From contig JAKTTS010000080.1 of the NCBI GenBank assembly GCA_030560485.1, positions 1 through 40,181 on the forward strand: a stretch of DNA of 40,181 nt. The letters run 5' to 3'. A program made the position numbers and the translations under genes. This DNA comes from Ascoidea tarda (nom. inval.) (lineage: Eukaryota > Ascomycota > Saccharomycetes > Ascoideales > Ascoideaceae). Below are positions 19,353 through 28,754 of the stretch, piece by piece; within the stretch, counting starts at the first letter, position 1, and the number at the start of each line of letters is the position of its first letter. The notes under the pieces are model-generated. The model was not told the DNA's origin. It did not search any database and worked only from the letters and a program-made list of their open reading frames with translations.

Positions 19353-20065
19353 CAGTACAATCAATAAAAATTTAAATTGTTAAAAAACAAATTATTATTT
19401 AAACAAAGAAAAAGAAAAAGAAAAAGAAATAAAGAAGTGAAAAAAAAATTTATAAATTATAAAGGAAGAAAAGGATAAAGGTATAAATATATAAATATAT
19501 AAAGAAATAATTAATAAATGAAGAGTTAAGATAATGAGGTTGTTTTTTTTTAAAAAAATATGATGAACCGAATAATAAATATAAAATAGATAACTCAATG
19601 TGATAAAATAAAAACAGCAATTAGCTTAATCCTGAAAAAGCATAGAATAGCATAGCAAAAAAAAAACAATAATTGGAAATTAAGAAATAATTTTATTGTA
19701 CAGATTATAAGTTTTGAATTTAATTTTTTGGTTCATTAATCAATAATGATTGAAAAAATTATCCAGTCAAAGCAATAGTGATTTTTAATAGCCTTTGGAG
19801 CAAATAAATTGAAAGTGTTTGTGTTTTTATATTTTTTTTTTTTTCTTTTTTGTTATTGTTCAAAATAAAAGTTTATAATTTTTTAAATGACCAAATAAGT
19901 GATAGCCAATAAGTGATAGACGATAAGTGATAACTAATGAGTTGCAAGTGATTGATGACAAATAAAGAACAAAAATTAATAGTCAATAATCGATGATTAA
20001 ACAATTCTAATTAAATGCATTAACATTTTGATTGAATTAATAATTTCTCTTGATTTATCAATAGC
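19353..20065. other. Convergent intergenic region, A-rich
   Basis: About 700 bp between the flavin-reductase stop and the spliced small gene's stop. It holds poly-A tracts and an imperfect tandem AATAAGTGATAG-type repeat at about 19890-19940. No gene is recognised. Confidence 0.6.
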
Positions 20066-20449
20066 TTAATTCGGACTTGATAAAACGAATTTCCAAGCTT
20101 CTTCAGACGAATCAAATATTTTATAGTCAGCACCATGATAACCAGCAATTTGTTGCATCAATTCATTCCATGTTGGATAAACTCCAGGTCTGAAACCTAT
20201 TGATAGAAGTGATAATGATATATTAGTAAGAGATCATGATAAACAGATAAAGAGATGGACAGATAAAGAGATAAACTGATAAAAAAATAAAGATAAAAAA
20301 AATCAATTGAACCAATAAATAAATTAATCAAGTATTTTCTTTTTTTTATTATATTTCCCTATATCATTCAAGTGAAGAAAAATAAAAAAAGATGAAAGTA
20401 AAATGGAAGTATATATACCTTTTCTAACTGCATAATAATAACCACACAT
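20066..20449 (-). CDS. Stand-alone RNase H1 N-terminal (viroplasmin-like) domain protein, spliced
   Basis: A two-exon gene. Exon 1 is 20449-20419 (31 nt) and encodes MCGYYYAVRK plus one base. Exon 2 is 20196-20066 (131 nt) and completes a Gly codon, then reads FRPGVYPTWNELMQQIAGY and onward through ADYKIF and EEAWKFVLSSPN to TAA. The joined product has 53 residues and matches the RNase H1 N-terminal double-stranded RNA/hybrid-binding module from end to end: Y-AVRKG, PG-YPTW-E, Q-GY, A-YK-F, EEA--FV. There is no catalytic RNase H domain, so it would bind nucleic acid without cutting it. Splice sites are GTATAT and ATAG with a TACTAAT branch sequence. Single-domain proteins of this type occur in other fungi; their role is unknown. 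Confidence 0.85.
20197..20418 (-). other. Spliceosomal intron of the RNase H1-N domain gene
   Basis: 222 nt. The 5' splice site is GTATAT (20418 downward), the branch point is TACTAAT at 20228-20222 and the 3' site is ATAG ending at 20197, so branch to acceptor is about 25 nt. Splicing restores a Gly codon (G|GT) inside the conserved RKGxRPG motif, which confirms the junction. It is the only intron I can support in the window. Confidence 0.85.
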
Positions 20450-22638
20450 AGTAAATATGAAATAACCAATTTTTTTTTTATCAGAACAATAATGTCAAAA
20501 TACTAATAAAACCCATTAAATATATTTCAAAAAAAAATCAGGGTGTAAATTGAATTGGAATTATTGCTTTTATATAATGAAAAAAACGAAATGAAAAAAA
20601 AAAATAAGTTTATTGGATAAAAGCTTGGTATTGAATTAAAACATATTTGAAAAGAAAAGACAATATCAAAGGCAAAAGAAAGCAAAAACAAAAACAAAAA
20701 CAAAACAAAAAACATTGAAAAAATTGATGAATTATTCAAAAAAAAGCAAAAAACAAAAAAGATTAAAAAAATACAAAAGATTAAAGATATTAGGTAAATT
20801 TGTTAAATAATTATTTAATGGAATTAAATGGAGTATGGTTTAAAAAAAGGAATAAATCGTTTATGGCGATATTTGCGAAATAAGAGATTAAAAGCAGATA
20901 AATGATGGCACTATTTGTAATTTGAAGAATATAATTTGTTTAAAGAATAAAGAGTAAAAAAATAAAAGAAGTTAGATTAAAAAATATGATATGAGTTGAG
21001 AGTTTAAGGCAACTCGATTCAGTGATAAATCCGATAGGAATAATAAGTGGAGGAAAAAGAAATGAAGGATTTTGAATTAAATTCAATCAAGTTTTAAATC
21101 ATAAATTAAACATTAAGAATATGAAAGATGAAAGGTGAAAGGTGTATGATGAAAAGCATAAAGAATAGCCAGTGTATTAAAAAATAGAAGTTAAAAATAA
21201 ATAAATTGATATAGTAATAAGTTTTAAAATTTAGGAGGAATGATTGGATGGGTGAGATAAATAATGGGAATTATTGAAGTGATTTATTGGGTGAATTTAA
21301 ATAGAATTAAAAAAAAATTTGCATATTATGTTTAATGAAAATAACTTATAAGTAAAGTAGATTGAATTATTTATTTATTAGTTTGTGTGTTGTTTTTTAT
21401 TTTTTGTTTTAATTTATTAGCACTTAAAGTGATCAAAGTAATTGATTAATGGCAAAGATCAGATTCCTTTATCAAGCTTTTTTAGTGAGAAAAATTACTG
21501 AAAATGTGCAATGTGAAACGATAAAGTTGATCTAAATATCAAATCTTGGAGCTCAAGAATAGAGAATCGAAACATCTTGAGGAAATTATGATTATAAGAT
21601 CACAGAGACATGAGAGACAATAAGGAAAGGCAAAAGCCTATGGCAAATTATAAGTGAGTATTGGTGAAAGAGATAGTTTTAAGATAAAATACATAGGATG
21701 ATTAAACAAAAGATGGGAAAGGTTGTGAATTGAAAAGACAACAACATTGAAAAGATGAAATTCAAGGTTGTGAATGGAAAGTTGCAAATGCCTTTAAATT
21801 TTATCAAGTGAAAAGATAGTTGAATCATCTTATTAGCTAATAGCAAAGACGAAACTGCACATGGAAGAGCATGTAAACGCGATATTCCTGGTGCTAAAAC
21901 AGCTTTCAAACAGTTTTTAAACAGCTTTCAAACAGCTTTCAAACAGTTTCTCTTATGATCTGGTTGTTGAGAAAACCGAGATCATATTGTCTGGTGTTCA
22001 TGTAATGGGCAACGTTAGTTAGGGAATATATATTGGTAAGAATTATCTAACAATTACAAAAACCTGTATGGGATTAAGGTTCAACAGAGGAATAAGGAAA
22101 TAAGAAAGTAAAGTCCTTCATCCAGCAACTGACGAGAGGTATCCAGTCCAAGTCAAAGAAAAAGGTCGAGCACGCCAGCAACAGACCCAGTGGTACTCAG
22201 TGCAGCAAATAGTAGTTAGTGTAGTGATTAATGTAGTGATCAATGGAGTGATTAACACAACCTCTGTAATCAATAAAGCGATCATCTAACGGTTATACAA
22301 TGGCCAATTTAACAATAGCTGGAGAATAAGACTTCTCTTTAAGACCCGCCCAAAGCGGAAATTAAATATTTCCTCTTTTGAAAAGAACTCCAGCTCTGCG
22401 GTCTCTTATTCACGCGTGATACAAGCGTGACAAGCATGTGATGTTAGGTATGAGTATTACACGTAGTCCTGAGATACAGCCCGCAGAAACGAGTAAATAC
22501 CAGCACCAACCAAAGGCCCCGTTTTTCAAATAGAGGTTATGCTTCCACTGTTATTGAGCACAGTGGGAACATTTGCTGAAATATTCATCTCGAGCACATA
22601 AAACAGCCTCACTATCTGCTTTTTCTCAGAATTCTAAA
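20450..22638. other. Long intergenic region upstream of the complex I subunit gene
   Basis: About 2.2 kb without a supported gene. It contains an AGCTTTCAAAC-type repeat at 21897-21949. A dyad-rich stretch lies at 22319-22420: AGCTGGAG is matched by CTCCAGCT downstream, and GGAAAT by ATTTCC around a short loop. The last 250 bp are GC-richer and look like the promoter of the following gene. I found no tRNA or box C/D snoRNA; an ATGATGA near 21147 has no matching CTGA. Confidence 0.55.
21897..21949. repeat. Imperfect tandem repeat AAACAGCTTTCA
   Basis: Four to five copies of an 11-20 bp motif built from AAACAGCTTTCAAACAGTTT in intergenic DNA. Function unknown. Confidence 0.75.
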
Positions 22639-23163
22639 ATGGTGTACGCTCAAGAACCACATTTATCTGTTGCTCGCGAAGTCGATCCCACTCCATTGCC
22701 TGATGCCATTCCCAAGGTCAAAGAGGTTGGTGCTTCTTCTGCTCCCTTGACCTCTGCTGCCTATTTCATTGGTGCCAGATGCCAGCCATATAACGACGAC
22801 TTCATGTTGTGCAAAAGTCAATCGAGCACTGGGAACCCTGAGTTTGATTGTCTCAAAGAAGGCCGAAGAGTGACAAGATGTGCCTCTAGTGTTATACAAG
22901 ATTTAAATACCTACTGCTCAGAATCTTTCAGATTGCATTGGAAATGTCTTGAAGATAGCAATCACGAATTTAAGAACTGCAGAAAGGCTGAAGTTTTATT
23001 CAACAAATGCGTCTTTGATAATTTGAAATTGGAAAAGAAAATCCCTGGGGTTAAAGAAGCAGATCAAATTCATTTAAAGAAGAAACCATTGTATCGTCCT
23101 TTGTTTGAGGATACCAGTAGTGTATCTGCTTTTAAACAGGCCCAGAAAGAAGGAAAAATTTAA
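22639..23163 (+). CDS. NADH:ubiquinone oxidoreductase 20.8-kDa subunit (NDUFA8/NUPM type)
   Basis: An accessory subunit of respiratory complex I in the mitochondrial intermembrane space, imported by the Mia40 disulfide relay. The 174-residue product has four CX9C motifs forming two twin pairs: C48/C58, C71/C81, C93/C103 and C114/C124. These sit in the order and spacing of NDUFA8 and fungal 20.8-kDa proteins (ARCQPYNDDFMLCKS, then GRRVTRC). The N-terminus is short, soluble and without a cleavable presequence, as expected for Mia40 substrates. I chose the ATG at 22639; the frame continues 22 codons upstream only through TTG. Its presence implies a functional complex I, so the host is not a member of the Saccharomycetaceae. 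It is convergent with TAF3 across 362 bp. Confidence 0.93.
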   Translation: MVYAQEPHLSVAREVDPTPLPDAIPKVKEVGASSAPLTSAAYFIGARCQPYNDDFMLCKSQSSTGNPEFDCLKEGRRVTRCASSVIQDLNTYCSESFRLHWKCLEDSNHEFKNCRKAEVLFNKCVFDNLKLEKKIPGVKEADQIHLKKKPLYRPLFEDTSSVSAFKQAQKEGKI

Positions 23164-23525
23164 TTTTTTTTTTGATCTAATTTAATCTTAAACAACCCAA
23201 TTTTTAGTTTTTTAATTTAAAGAAAGTTATCAAAATTATTACATACATATTCTTTTATAAATTATGATTCATTTCAATGTTCATCTTTCTCTTTCTTTTT
23301 TTTTCACTTTTTCACTTTTTCACTTTTTTACTTTTTTACGTTAATTACAACCATTTTTTAGTAATTTGTATATCATCATATATATAAATATGAAAATAAA
23401 ACAACAAATAAATGAAAAAAATAAAAAAAATAAAAAAAATTTAATAATTTAATAATTTAATAACTTAATAATTTACAATTTATAATTTATACTATAATTT
23501 ATACTATAATTTATATTACAATTTT
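23164..23525. other. Convergent spacer, complex I subunit/TAF3
   Basis: 362 bp of T-rich then A-rich DNA, including repeated CACTTTTT units near 23304-23335 and repeated AATTTAATA and TATAATTTA strings. Likely 3' processing signals; no gene is seen. Confidence 0.6.
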
Positions 23526-24935
23526 TTATTTACTAGAAAATAGATTGCCACTAAGAGTTCCAATGAATTCAACATCCGTATCCAGTTCATTGTTTTTATT
23601 ATTACTGTCGAAATGGTTTAGCTCATCTTCATTAAGATTGTTGTTTTCTTGTTCAGCAATAAGATTGTCAAAACCATTGATATTTTTCTGTTTCAAAATT
23701 TCAGCACAGGGCAAGTAGTCAAGTAAATAATCAGGAGCATCCCCGTATATTTGAAATGCATTGTATTTTTCCACATCCATACATTCTTTTATTTTATTCT
23801 CGTTTTCGTTTTCATTTTCGTTTTCATTTTCATTGCCATTGTTGTTATTGAGGTTACTGATATTGATATTTGTCATTATAGCGTTACTATTTCTGTTGTT
23901 TTTGTTTTTTATTTTGATTGTTTTCGTTATTTTCGTTATTTTATTATTATTTGAATGAATTGAATGAATTGAATCATTTGTAATATAGTTATTGATATTT
24001 AGTAATGTCGAGCTATATTTTTCTTTGTAATTATTAGTTAAAGACTTTGATTGAGATTTTAATAGAAATTTAATCCAATCATTGGCTATATCCGGGTCAT
24101 TTTCATCGCCATCACTCCCTTCGTTATCGTCATCTTCGTTATTATTATGATTGTTATGAGCATTATTAAGAAGATGGTCTAAATGGCTATGGTTGAAACT
24201 CAAGCTGTTAAAGTTGTTAACAAAGGGAGTTGAGCTTGGTGTATTAATCTGACTGTTAATCTGACTGTTAATCTGGCTGTTGATTTGACTATTGTAGTTG
24301 GTATTGTTCAATTGGTTTAAATTCATCACTGAAGTTTGAACGGATCTGGATAAATTTGATAGATTTGGATACTGGAAATGAACATTGCTTCCACTGTTAT
24401 TATTATTATAGGTACCACTATGGCTTATGCTTTTATTGACAGCTTTATTGTAATAGTTTATAGCGATTGTTTCATAATTTGATAAAATTGGCATGTTATT
24501 TTTATTCAATTCATTTTTCAAATTTTGGACCATTTCCAAGCTTGGTTTTGAGATAATTTTAGAATTGTTGTAAATTTTATTTAGGGGTTCAACTGAGACT
24601 GAATTTGGATCATTTTTGACCCAATTCTTGAAATATTGCATTCCCAATAAATTACTCCCTTCAGTGTCATAGCAGTCTAAAATTGAATTTGGTTTGATAA
24701 AATTTAGCTGGACAAAAGCCTGAGAGATATCTTGGATGGTTAATTGATCATTTTCTCTGTTGTCGATGTTGGCAAATTGAATAGAAGTACATGCTAGTAG
24801 CTTCAAGTATCTCAAGTAGATATCTACTAGGACGTCTATCGTCTCTGGAGAAGATTTGTTGAAGCCCACGCTTTTCAATATGTGGATTATGGATATTCTT
24901 AGTAGAGCAAAGAAGAACGTTTCAGGAGCAGTCAT
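23526..24935 (-). CDS. TAF3: TFIID subunit Taf3
   Basis: A TBP-associated factor that pairs through a histone fold with Taf10 in TFIID. The N-terminal bromo-TP type histone fold (about 1-80) reads FFFALLRISIIHILKSVGF, then DVLVDIYLRYLKLLA. This is close to FYFALLRISILQLLKAQGF and DVMTDLYAKFLSLLA of S. cerevisiae Taf3 (353 residues). Later matches include IQDISQAFVQLNFIKPNSILDCYD and, in the middle, NDWIKFLLKSQ. There is no PHD finger, as in other budding yeasts. The 469-residue length reflects Asn-rich insertions, a QINSQINSQINSQIN repeat and an NENENENE tract coded by GAAAAC/GAAAAT hexamers at about 23800-23840. Confidence 0.92.
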   Translation of the reverse strand: MTAPETFFFALLRISIIHILKSVGFNKSSPETIDVLVDIYLRYLKLLACTSIQFANIDNRENDQLTIQDISQAFVQLNFIKPNSILDCYDTEGSNLLGMQYFKNWVKNDPNSVSVEPLNKIYNNSKIISKPSLEMVQNLKNELNKNNMPILSNYETIAINYYNKAVNKSISHSGTYNNNNSGSNVHFQYPNLSNLSRSVQTSVMNLNQLNNTNYNSQINSQINSQINSQINTPSSTPFVNNFNSLSFNHSHLDHLLNNAHNNHNNNEDDDNEGSDGDENDPDIANDWIKFLLKSQSKSLTNNYKEKYSSTLLNINNYITNDSIHSIHSNNNKITKITKTIKIKNKNNRNSNAIMTNINISNLNNNNGNENENENENENENKIKECMDVEKYNAFQIYGDAPDYLLDYLPCAEILKQKNINGFDNLIAEQENNNLNEDELNHFDSNNKNNELDTDVEFIGTLSGNLFSSK

Positions 24936-25759
24936 TTTGGAGGAAATTCAAAGAAAGACGATAAATATAGATTGCAAGATTTGTGGTGAGTAAAAGAAAG
25001 GGCTTATGTTGTATCTTGCTGATAACCTGTTGTTTTGGATATGGAACTTGTAGCGATTTCCAGGTTGCATTGTCCATTTATCAGAAGGAGATTATAACGC
25101 TGAGTGGAAATGGAAAGGGAAACGGAGCTCGATCCATCCAGCGGTTAAATAAAGAACATGGAGATTAAAATAGAAGAGAAAAGACAGATAAAGCAATCAA
25201 AAGCAGTTGGTGTGTAAAAGTTCAATGGAAGCTTGGACAGGAAGTGTCAGTGGAAGAACAAGAGCAATAACTTGAGTAGGTCTAAGAGATTCAATGATTT
25301 GGATTTGGATTTGGATTTGGATTTGGATTTGGATTTGGATTTAGTTTTAGCTCACTTGTCCATACCTTGGTTTATAATTAGAATATAGGTGAAAGTAAAC
25401 AGGTTTTTTGAATTTGAATTTCGTAAATAGATGTAGAGTGAATGATTTATATTATATTATATAAAGGGAGATTTTTAATGGTTTTTCATGAAATATGTAG
25501 AGAAAAAACGAATAGAAATAATTAATGGTTTGATGAGCATTAATAATTAAAACACAAAAAACAGGTAAACAAAAAAAATAAATAATAAGATAAGATAATA
25601 ATAAAAAAATAAAAAATAACAGATCAAACAAATATAAAAAGATGAGATAAAAAAAAAGCTATAGCAAACAAATTTACAAAAAGGTATAAAATTTAGTATA
25701 GTTTAGATATGAATCATTGGTTGATGTTGAGATAAAAAATGAGATTAATCGATTATTGA
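24936..25759. other. TAF3 upstream region and downstream region of the YNL058C/Prm5-type gene
   Basis: About 820 bp without a supported gene. It contains seven perfect GGATTT units (25301-25342) and AT-rich DNA toward the stop codon of the membrane-protein gene. The 61-codon frame from 24983 has no recognisable domain. Confidence 0.6.
25301..25342. repeat. (GGATTT)7 hexanucleotide repeat
   Basis: Seven perfect GGATTT units preceded by a partial one. Not a known telomere repeat. Probably a slippage product similar to the coding hexamer tracts in the window. Confidence 0.9.
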
Positions 25760-26905
25760 CTAATCGCTGAGTTTTTTTTCATCAAAGAGGGATTCTAAAT
25801 AAGCACTTGGTGGTCTTTGTTTAACACCAGTATTGTTTTGACCCGAGTTGGCCTTGGGTAGTTGCAAAGTGTTATACGATAGGTTGGTGTAAGAGTTGGA
25901 TCGGCTAGCGAATTGTTCATTTGGACTGATGGGCGAATCAAATTGGTAGTTATTTGGATTAGAAGGGTCGTTATTATGGAAGTTGCTTGAATCGTTGAGA
26001 GAGTTGATTTGAGCAAAATAGGTTGAGGTGGCATTTGAACCACCAGTGGTATTTCTATTGAATGGGTTGAGAACAGAGGATAGGTTTGAATAAGATGCAG
26101 TTCTCGAGATGGTTCCTGGAATGGTTAGAGAGTTTTCATAATCAACAGATTTTTTGTATTTTGACTGGTTTATGATGTCGGCGGTTGGAGATATAAACAT
26201 TGATTTTGATGATTTTCTGTGGTCGTTGTTTGAAGGATCAGGTATAACGGATAGTCTCTGTGGGATGGAAGGATTTGAATTGCTTAGATCATTTAGAGAG
26301 TTGTCGTGGTTTATAATTGAATAATCAAAGCTGGATCTGTTATTGGTGTTTAGGTTGTTGGTGCTTAAATTGTTGTGGGATAGATTATTGTTTGAATCCA
26401 TCAATAGTTTTGAAGATTCCGGATCATTTTTAGCCATGAATTTACTGTTTTCCTTGACTAATCTGTTGGCGATATAAAGATTAATCAAAAAGTAAACAAA
26501 CACAATGAAAGCAAATATGGCCATTATTATTCCAACCACTATGAAGGCCATGCCAGAAGGATTATTAGATCGTAGGATGAAGGGGTTGTCATTAGAGGAG
26601 GGAATCGTTACAACAGCTGAGGGAATGGAAACAGTTGATAACGTTGGCAAGTCGCTTGTTGATAGATTTGGCGAATCAGCTGTTGTGCTTGCGATTGCTT
26701 GAACAAAGTTAGTTGTGCCAGCATCCTGGACATCAGTAGTAGTATTGGAGTCATCAAGAGTAGTAGTAGGATTTGCCTCAGCGTTGGCAGTATTTTCAGC
26801 AGAATCCGCTGTTGTTTCTCTTTTACGAAGCAAGTGATGAGGATGTCTCTGTCTAAGCTGAAACAATGAAGAGTCCAAATCAAAGCCTAGAAGCTCAGTG
26901 GCCAT
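25760..26905 (-). CDS. Single-pass membrane protein, YNL058C/Prm5-type
   Basis: A 381-residue protein with a Ser/Thr-rich N-terminal part, one strong membrane segment at about 118-146 (GMAFIVVGIIMAIFAFIVFV and onward) introduced by SNNPSG, and a disordered cytosolic tail rich in Asn and Ser ending RPPSAYLESLFDEKK. This layout resembles the poorly characterised cell-surface family of S. cerevisiae YNL058C and its paralog Prm5, which respond to cell-wall or pheromone signals. There is no obvious cleavable signal peptide, so it is probably anchored by the internal segment. Strong context support: it is divergent from an OCA2-like gene, exactly as YNL058C and OCA2 (YNL056W) are in S. cerevisiae. 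Confidence 0.75.
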   Translation of the reverse strand: MATELLGFDLDSSLFQLRQRHPHHLLRKRETTADSAENTANAEANPTTTLDDSNTTTDVQDAGTTNFVQAIASTTADSPNLSTSDLPTLSTVSIPSAVVTIPSSNDNPFILRSNNPSGMAFIVVGIIMAIFAFIVFVYFLINLYIANRLVKENSKFMAKNDPESSKLLMDSNNNLSHNNLSTNNLNTNNRSSFDYSIINHDNSLNDLSNSNPSIPQRLSVIPDPSNNDHRKSSKSMFISPTADIINQSKYKKSVDYENSLTIPGTISRTASYSNLSSVLNPFNRNTTGGSNATSTYFAQINSLNDSSNFHNNDPSNPNNYQFDSPISPNEQFASRSNSYTNLSYNTLQLPKANSGQNNTGVKQRPPSAYLESLFDEKKLSD

Positions 26906-27857
26906 GGTGTGAATGAATAGGTATCGATGTACAGAGAGAGGGAAAGACAGAAAGACAGAAAAACACTAAGACAGTGAAAAAAAGAGAGAGAGAGAGAAAG
27001 ACAGGCAGAGATCAGGTTCCGAAGGAAGAGGATGTATGAGATGAGGTGGGATGGCAGCTGGAGTATCAGACGCTTTGAGGAATTGGGAGAAAGAAGTGCA
27101 AGGATATCTGGGAAAGATATACTGGAGATATATAGAGATATAACAATATAGCTATATATAGGCCAGAGCAGAGGATGGACACAATAGACTCCATGCAAAA
27201 GTGTTGAAGAAAAGTACTGAGTGTGGTTTCGTTTTTTTTCCAGGCTTTTGCTGCGTGCAGGACGCTATTCAGGACGCTATCCACTGCAATTGCTCTGCGT
27301 TTCTCAGTGCGTTTGCCGTACGTTTCCCAATGCACTGGCCAGGTTGTGCCCAAAGTTTCGGACGTCGCTCAGGCCTCGCTGTGTGGAGTGTTCCATCCAG
27401 ACTCGAGTCCTGGCCGCAGAGTCGCAGGCCTGGCACCTATCCGTCTTGCTTTCACGTCCAAAAGCACGCAGTTGCGTTCTGCCAGCTGCATTGCCACAGA
27501 AATGAGTCCGCTTACCGTGCTTTGGGTCTTTAAATGCTATAAATAGTACCGCGGACACACGTGTGAGGTTGCGCAATGCTGCCACGGTGCAGACACAGCG
27601 CAGTGTAACACAGCAAAGAAGTGTACCTGTACCGTTCACACAGCACTGCTGCACTGTGCAGTAAAAGCACGTGAATCCCGCATTTCTGCTGCAGACACCT
27701 GACTGCGAGTCCACGACTCTGACGCCTTTTCACCCATTACAAATTAATTCTGCTGTTTTCCATGCTCAGAAGAGATTGATCATCACCAATCTCGTATCAT
27801 TCATATCATTTTGCAAATAAAATTAACTCACAAGGACAAATTTCAGGCTCACTCGAA
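26906..27857. promoter_or_regulatory. Long divergent promoter with GC-rich island
   Basis: A 952-bp divergent spacer. A GC-rich island (about 27220-27730) carries CACGTG at 27558-27563 and 27668-27673, and runs of CTGCA/TGCAG and GCAC/GTGC dyads. Several overlapping frames of 67-136 codons exist on both strands because stop codons are scarce at this composition; their Cys-rich translations show no domain. A purine-rich stretch at 26930-27010 lies just upstream of the membrane-protein gene. Confidence 0.55.
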
Positions 27858-28754
27858 ATGGACAGCAACATTACTTCTACAAATGGCGCTGGGGTAGATG
27901 CTTCTAGCAAGACTGCTGGGCTATATCAACTTGATCGACGTTATGAGCCTTACGAGCCTTATGACGTTGATGATATTTATAACTATGAGAATTACGATGA
28001 ATATGATGATGAATTGAACGAGCTAAATGACTACAGTGATACCGCTGATATTACTACTAATGCCATTACTGCTACTAATGCCATTACTGCCACTAATGCT
28101 GCTAGAAAAAGAGAAAGACAGGTTTATGTTCCCCCATTAAACTTTTCATTGATTGAGGACTCAATCTACAGGTCAGGACACCCAGTACCGATCAATTTCA
28201 AATTCTTGAAGAAATTGAATCTAAAGACAATAATTTATATAGGAGACAAAGAGGACAACTATTTGTATTACAAGTGGATTAAAGAAGAAAAAAAGCGAAA
28301 AAACAGATTGAATTTCTACTATTTTAAATTCAAATCATGCAAGGAACCCTTTTTAATGAACGATTCCAAAATTATAATCAAAACAATTAACCTAATATTG
28401 AATCCTCAAAATTATCCGATCTTGATTCACTCAAATAAGGGCAAACATCGAATTGGGGTATTAGTTGGCATATTGAGAAAATTATTACAAAACTGGTCTT
28501 TAAGTGGCATATTCAATGAATATGCTAAATTTTCCGGCGATAAAGGCGATATCGATTTAGAGTTTATTGAAAATTTCAATCCAATTTTATTTAAGAAGAA
28601 AAGCGAAAACGAAAATCTTTCTTCAAATACTACTACCAAGCATTATTCCAATAAAGATAAAGATAACGATAAGGAAAAAAAAAAGCAAAAGGAAGAGATT
28701 GAGATTGAGATTAAGATTAACAATTTACCTTCTTTTATTAAAATATTTCATTAA
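27858..28754 (+). CDS. OCA2: Oca2-like member of the Siw14/Oca atypical phosphatase family, active-site Cys replaced by Ser
   Basis: A plant-and-fungi atypical dual-specificity phosphatase fold; in S. cerevisiae the Oca proteins form a complex linked to inositol pyrophosphate signalling and oxidant-induced arrest. The conserved domain spans about 88-245: PLNFSLIEDSIYRSGHPVPINF, LKTIIYIGDKE, then the P-loop LIHSNKGKHRIGVLVG and LQNWSLSGIFNEYAKFSG. The P-loop His191-Ser192-X5-Arg198 has Ser where active enzymes such as Siw14 have Cys, so it is predicted to be catalytically dead. From memory Oca2 has the same HSNKGKHR sequence. An acidic Tyr/Asp-rich N-terminus of about 85 residues with a short NAITAT repeat and a Lys-rich tail are extra (S. 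cerevisiae Oca2 is about 197 residues). Its 3' end overlaps LOA1 by 30 bp. Confidence 0.85.
   Translation: MDSNITSTNGAGVDASSKTAGLYQLDRRYEPYEPYDVDDIYNYENYDEYDDELNELNDYSDTADITTNAITATNAITATNAARKRERQVYVPPLNFSLIEDSIYRSGHPVPINFKFLKKLNLKTIIYIGDKEDNYLYYKWIKEEKKRKNRLNFYYFKFKSCKEPFLMNDSKIIIKTINLILNPQNYPILIHSNKGKHRIGVLVGILRKLLQNWSLSGIFNEYAKFSGDKGDIDLEFIENFNPILFKKKSENENLSSNTTTKHYSNKDKDNDKEKKKQKEEIEIEIKINNLPSFIKIFH

Noticed and set aside
21140-21260. Box C/D snoRNA candidate (ATGATGA near 21147)
   Set aside because: No CTGA box at a suitable distance and no terminal stem.
25301-25342. Interstitial telomere repeat
   Set aside because: GGATTT does not match known yeast telomere repeats or the 19-nt unit proposed in this window; simple hexamer slippage explains it.
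27304-27714. 136-codon Cys-rich minus-strand frame
   Set aside because: It overlaps other frames of similar length in a GC-rich promoter, has no recognisable domain and its composition is unlike the real genes nearby.
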